Assembly: GCA_015231715.1 (NCBI GenBank)
Contig: JADGBB010000051.1
Coordinates: 1 to 8,483 of the forward strand
Reading direction: 5' to 3'
Length of the DNA: 8,483 nucleotides
Source: Candidatus Omnitrophota bacterium
GTDB taxonomy: Bacteria; Omnitrophota; Koll11; Tantalellales; Tantalellaceae
A model generated the notes under the pieces. It worked only from the letters and a program-made list of their open reading frames with translations, was not told the origin of the DNA and did not search any database. Position 1 is the first letter of the stretch, and every line of letters begins with the position of its first letter. Both the position numbers and the translations under genes were made by a program. Below are positions 5,752-8,483 of the stretch, in pieces.

Positions 5752-6681
5752 ATGGGAAGAATATATGAAGATATAACAAAAACTATCGGGAATACACCGA
5801 TCGTTAAGATCAATAATTTGACATATGGTTTGAATGCGAAGGTTTTGGTTAAAATGGAAGCTTTTAATCCCGGCTCAAGCATTAAGGACAGAATAGGCGT
5901 CGCTATGATAGAAGATGCCGAAAAAAAGGGCCTATTAAAAAAAGGTTCAGTGATAATCGAACCGACAAGCGGAAACACGGGTATAGCTTTAGCTATGGCT
6001 TCTGCCGCAAAAGGGTATAGAATTATTTTAACTATGCCTGAAACAATGAGTGTTGAAAGGCGTAAACTTTTAAAAATATTCGGAGCGGAAATTGTTTTAA
6101 CTCCGGCCGCGGGCGGGATGAAAGGAGCTATAGAAAAAGCTGAAGAACTTTTAAAAGAAATGCCTAATGGTTTCATGCCTCAGCAGTTCAATAATCCGGC
6201 GAATCCTGAAATACATAGAAAAACAACAGCTGAAGAAATTTGGAAAGACACTGATGGTAAAATAGATATATTTATCGCAGGCATAGGAACAGGCGGAACA
6301 ATTACAGGTGTCGGTGAGATCTTAAAGAAAAAAAATCCGGCAATTAAAGTTATAGGGCTTGAGCCTGATGCTTCGCCTGTATTGTCCGGAGGAAACCCGG
6401 GGCCGCATAAAATACAAGGAATAGGAGCCGGGTTCGTGCCGGGCGTTTTGAATGTCGGAATAATAGACGAGATAATGCGAATTAAAAATGAAGATGCTGA
6501 GAATACGGCAAAAAGGCTTGCTAAAAAAGAAGGGATATTTGTCGGTTGGTCTAGCGGAGCAGCTGTGTGGGCCGCACTTGAAGTAGCCGCGCGGCCAGAA
6601 TCAGCCGGAAAAACTATCCTTGCGATACTGCCGGATACGGGTGAAAGGTATCTTTCAATATGGGATACTGATAAAGAATGA
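5752..6681 (+). CDS. cysK: Cysteine synthase (O-acetylserine sulfhydrylase)
   Basis: This cytoplasmic PLP enzyme makes L-cysteine from O-acetylserine and sulfide, or from a thiocarboxylated carrier in CysM/CysO-type systems. Its 309 residues are full length for the family. Visible hallmarks are the PLP lysine K45 in SSIKDRIG, the substrate loop PTSGNTG (71-77), the phosphate-binding GTGGT (179-183), [11 protein letters not shown] (220-230) and PDTGERYLS (294-302). [14 protein letters not shown] (100-113) is also typical. These fit CysK well; cystathionine beta-synthase is unlikely, as the extra domains are absent. GGGGGA at 5741-5746 is the ribosome binding site. It is the last gene of the operon starting at 4416. 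The downstream frame stays open for 21 codons after the stop (NTKIKVRDEIRKFIESL...), which may be a remnant or chance. Confidence 0.93.
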   Translation: MGRIYEDITKTIGNTPIVKINNLTYGLNAKVLVKMEAFNPGSSIKDRIGVAMIEDAEKKGLLKKGSVIIEPTSGNTGIALAMASAAKGYRIILTMPETMSVERRKLLKIFGAEIVLTPAAGGMKGAIEKAEELLKEMPNGFMPQQFNNPANPEIHRKTTAEEIWKDTDGKIDIFIAGIGTGGTITGVGEILKKKNPAIKVIGLEPDASPVLSGGNPGPHKIQGIGAGFVPGVLNVGIIDEIMRIKNEDAENTAKRLAKKEGIFVGWSSGAAVWAALEVAARPESAGKTILAILPDTGERYLSIWDTDKE

Positions 6682-6721
6682 AACACAAAAATAAAAGTCA
6701 GAGATGAAATCCGTAAATTCA

Positions 6722-6750
6722 TTGAAAGCCTGACGGAAATATTATAGAAT
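6722..6750 (+). promoter_or_regulatory. Promoter giving a probable leaderless archease mRNA
   Basis: TTGAAA at 6722-6727 and TAGAAT at 6745-6750 are 17 bases apart, and the -10 ends only 7 bases before the ATG at 6758. Transcription would start at or next to the start codon. This agrees with the lack of any Shine-Dalgarno sequence before this gene, while the six genes upstream from 1232 to 5752 all have one. Confidence 0.5.
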
Positions 6751-6757
6751 CTAGTCT

Positions 6758-7186
6758 ATGGAATCCAAAAAGTATGAACAGTTTTATCATACGGAAGATA
6801 TTGCCGCCAGAATTTACGGCAATAGCCTCCCTGAACTTTTTGAGAATGCGGCTTTCTGCATGTTCGATATTATGCTTGATGTTGAAGAAAACGTTGAGAT
6901 GGGTGATATAAAAGAATCACTTAATGTTTCGGCGCCTAAGGTTGAAGACCTTTTGATAAACTGGCTGAATGAGCTTTTGCACCTGGCTTCAACTAAAGAT
7001 CTGTATTTCACAAAATATAAAATACTTTGTTTGGAAGAAAATAAAATAGAAGCGGAGATATGGGGAATGAGTAAATTCTTCTGTTCGCTTTTCATGAAAA
7101 AAGAAATTAAACAAGCTATGTACCACGATGTGAATATCCGTCAGGAAAAAAAGGGATACAGCGTGGATATAGTTTTTGACGTGTAG
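6758..7186 (+). CDS. Archease (RtcB RNA ligase cofactor protein)
   Basis: Archease speeds guanylation and turnover of the RtcB RNA ligase, which seals 2',3'-cyclic phosphate RNA ends in tRNA splicing and RNA repair. The 142-residue product has the family length and landmarks: HTEDIAARIYG (11-21), ELFENAAFCMFDIM (26-39), the strongly conserved LLINWLNELL (65-74), AMYHDV (120-125) and the terminal VDIVFDV with D141. D14 and D141 match the acidic residues thought to bind metal. The usual D-x-E-x-H segment before the YHD motif is replaced by a hydrophobic, cysteine-containing stretch (WGMSKFFCSLFMKKE), a local divergence. There is no ribosome binding site, and the promoter at 6722 suggests leaderless translation. 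serS follows 37 bases later and may be co-transcribed. RtcB is not encoded in the window. Confidence 0.87.
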   Translation: MESKKYEQFYHTEDIAARIYGNSLPELFENAAFCMFDIMLDVEENVEMGDIKESLNVSAPKVEDLLINWLNELLHLASTKDLYFTKYKILCLEENKIEAEIWGMSKFFCSLFMKKEIKQAMYHDVNIRQEKKGYSVDIVFDV

Positions 7187-7223
7187 TAAAAAATAAAATT
7201 TAGAACACAACAAGAGGATCAAA

Positions 7224-8483
7224 ATGCTTGATGCAAAATTTGTCAGAGAAAATATTGATACCGTAAAAAAAGCGTTAGTTAACAGAAACAGCAAGCTTGA
7301 TATGAACAAATTCGCTCTGGTCGATAAAAGAAGACGCGAAATAATTGCCGAAGTTGAAGAGCTTAAAGGCGCAAAGAACGAAGCGTCCAAAAAAATCGGG
7401 ATGCTTATTAAAGAAAAAAAAGACGCAGAGGGTGCGAAAAAAGAAGTTAATGAAATAACAGAAAAAATTAAAGTTCTCGATGAAACGCTTAAGGGCATTG
7501 AAACAGAATATAAGAATTTTTTATTATCAATTCCAAATGTCCCGCATGAAAGTGTTCCTGTCGGTAAAGGCGAAGAAGATAATGTTGAAGTACGCAGGCA
7601 TGGCAAGATAAAAGATTATTCTTTTAAACCAAAAGACCATGTTGAACTAGGAGTGTTGAACGGGATACTGGATTTTGAAAGAGCCGCAAAAATATCAGGC
7701 TCCGGATTTCCGATGTTTACAGGTGATGGCGCGAGGCTTGAAAGGTCGCTTATAAATTTTATGCTTGATGTTCATACAAAAGAGCATGGGTACAAAGAAA
7801 TATTTCCGCCATTTTTAGTTAACCGTGAAACAATGACCGGAACCGGCCAATTACCTAAGATGGAAGACGATATGTACAAGATAGACGGGGAAGATATGTT
7901 CCTTATCCCGACTGCGGAAGTTCCAGTTACTAACTATCATGCCGGGGAAACTATACCGGAAGAGAACCTGCCGATACGATATACCGCGAATACTCCTTGT
8001 TTAAGAAAAGAGGCGGGATCATACGGCAAAGAAACTAAGGGCATAATAAGAGTTCATCAATTCGATAAAGTCGAAATGGTAAAATTCACAAGGCCCCAAG
8101 ATTCGATGAATGAGCTGGAAAGCTTAGTAAATGACGCGGAAGATATATTGAAAAGATTAGGACTCCCGTATAGGGTGCTCGAACTTTGTACTGCCGATAT
8201 AAGTTTTGCCGCCGCAAAATGTTATGACATTGAGCTATGGGCTCCGGGCAGTGACAGGTGGCTGGAAGTATCAAGCTGTTCGGTGTTCGGTGATTTTCAG
8301 GCAAGAAGAGCGAATATAAAATACAAACCAAAAGACACTGATAAAAAAACAGAATTTTTACACACTTTGAACGGCTCAGGTGTGGCTTTAGCGAGGCTAT
8401 TTGTCGCTATTATCGAAACTTATCAAAGACAAGACGGCTCAATTGAAATACCTGAGCCATTGGTGCCGTATTTTGGAAGCAAA
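7224..8483 (+). CDS. serS: Seryl-tRNA synthetase, 3' end cut by window edge
   Basis: SerRS charges tRNA-Ser (and tRNA-Sec) with serine in the cytoplasm. The open frame gives 420 residues with no stop before the edge; as bacterial SerRS is about 425 residues and PYFGSK lies near the normal C-terminus, only a few codons should be missing. Residues 1-100 form the lysine/glutamate-rich coiled-coil arm that grips the long variable arm of tRNA. Class II motif 1 lies near 165-200, the serine-binding TAEV is at 230-233, motif 2 is at about 260-284 (LRKEAGSYGKETKG, then RVHQFDKVE) and motif 3 at 381-412 (TLNGSGVALAR, QDGSIEIPEPL). The start is the ATG at 7224 with AGAGGA at 7213-7218. No T-box or other leader fits in the 37-base gap. 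Nothing is unusual about the active-site motifs. Confidence 0.96.
   Translation, partial: MLDAKFVRENIDTVKKALVNRNSKLDMNKFALVDKRRREIIAEVEELKGAKNEASKKIGMLIKEKKDAEGAKKEVNEITEKIKVLDETLKGIETEYKNFLLSIPNVPHESVPVGKGEEDNVEVRRHGKIKDYSFKPKDHVELGVLNGILDFERAAKISGSGFPMFTGDGARLERSLINFMLDVHTKEHGYKEIFPPFLVNRETMTGTGQLPKMEDDMYKIDGEDMFLIPTAEVPVTNYHAGETIPEENLPIRYTANTPCLRKEAGSYGKETKGIIRVHQFDKVEMVKFTRPQDSMNELESLVNDAEDILKRLGLPYRVLELCTADISFAAAKCYDIELWAPGSDRWLEVSSCSVFGDFQARRANIKYKPKDTDKKTEFLHTLNGSGVALARLFVAIIETYQRQDGSIEIPEPLVPYFGSK

Noticed and set aside
5604..6722. Long reverse-strand open frames (about 190 and 180 codons) opposite the thiF-like gene and cysK
   Set aside because: They lie fully opposite strongly recognised genes, have Ser/Ile/Phe-rich low-complexity translations typical of antisense frames, and lack ribosome binding sites or known domains.
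7187..7223. T-box or other riboswitch upstream of serS
   Set aside because: Only 37 bases separate archease and serS, too short for a T-box, and no specifier stem or antiterminator sequence is visible.
6989..7606. Reverse-strand open frame of about 205 codons opposite archease and serS
   Set aside because: The serS and archease frames are certain by motif; the antisense translation is a Leu/Ser/Phe-rich shadow of the coiled-coil coding region.
1..8483. CRISPR arrays, tRNA/rRNA genes, insertion sequences
   Set aside because: No regularly spaced repeats, no cloverleaf or rRNA motifs and no transposase motifs were seen; a covariance-model search would be needed to exclude small RNAs.

Overview
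The window is a compact stretch of bacterial chromosome. All recognised genes lie on the + strand and intergenic gaps are short. Base composition is AT-rich, most strongly in the first ~700 bases. The best guess for the source is an uncultured Candidatus Omnitrophota (OP3) bacterium, probably a metagenome-derived contig. This rests mainly on the first gene, whose secreted product carries a 'DTLAPFSRF' segment just after its signal peptide, a type of leader I associate from memory with Omnitrophota. The bacterial porin, Fur and SerRS genes are compatible, but the phylum call is an inference.

Region 1 (1-1207) looks broken. An AT-rich gene for a secreted protein of unknown function runs into a frame-shifted piece holding only the C-terminal third of an OprB-type outer-membrane porin. 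Neither gene looks complete, and the junction is near 710-722, beside a small GC-rich inverted repeat. It is either a real deletion or rearrangement scar or an assembly chimera.

Region 2 (1232-4337) is a tight iron-homeostasis operon. It encodes a Fur-family repressor, a divergent FeoB ferrous-iron transporter (start overlapping the fur stop as ATGA) and a DtxR/IdeR-family metal-dependent regulator with a C-terminal FeoA/SH3-like domain. One transporter is thus flanked by two different metal-sensing regulators, and no separate feoA lies beside it. An intergenic hairpin repeat of the widespread 'GTCATTCTGAG...GAAGAATC' type follows.

Region 3 (4416-6681) is a probable sulfur/cysteine operon with its own strong promoter and a candidate operator just downstream of the -10. 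It encodes an Rrf2-family regulator without the Fe-S cluster cysteines (CymR-like), a HesA/MoeB/ThiF-type adenylating enzyme without the usual loop cysteine, and an O-acetylserine sulfhydrylase (CysK). Together they suggest cysteine synthesis tied to an activated sulfur-carrier protein and possibly controlled by an Rrf2-CysK circuit. The carrier protein itself is not in the window.

Region 4 (6722-8483) holds an archease gene, apparently transcribed from a promoter so close that the mRNA would be leaderless, followed by serS (seryl-tRNA synthetase), which runs off the right edge only a few codons short of its expected end. The RtcB RNA ligase that archease normally serves is not in the window.
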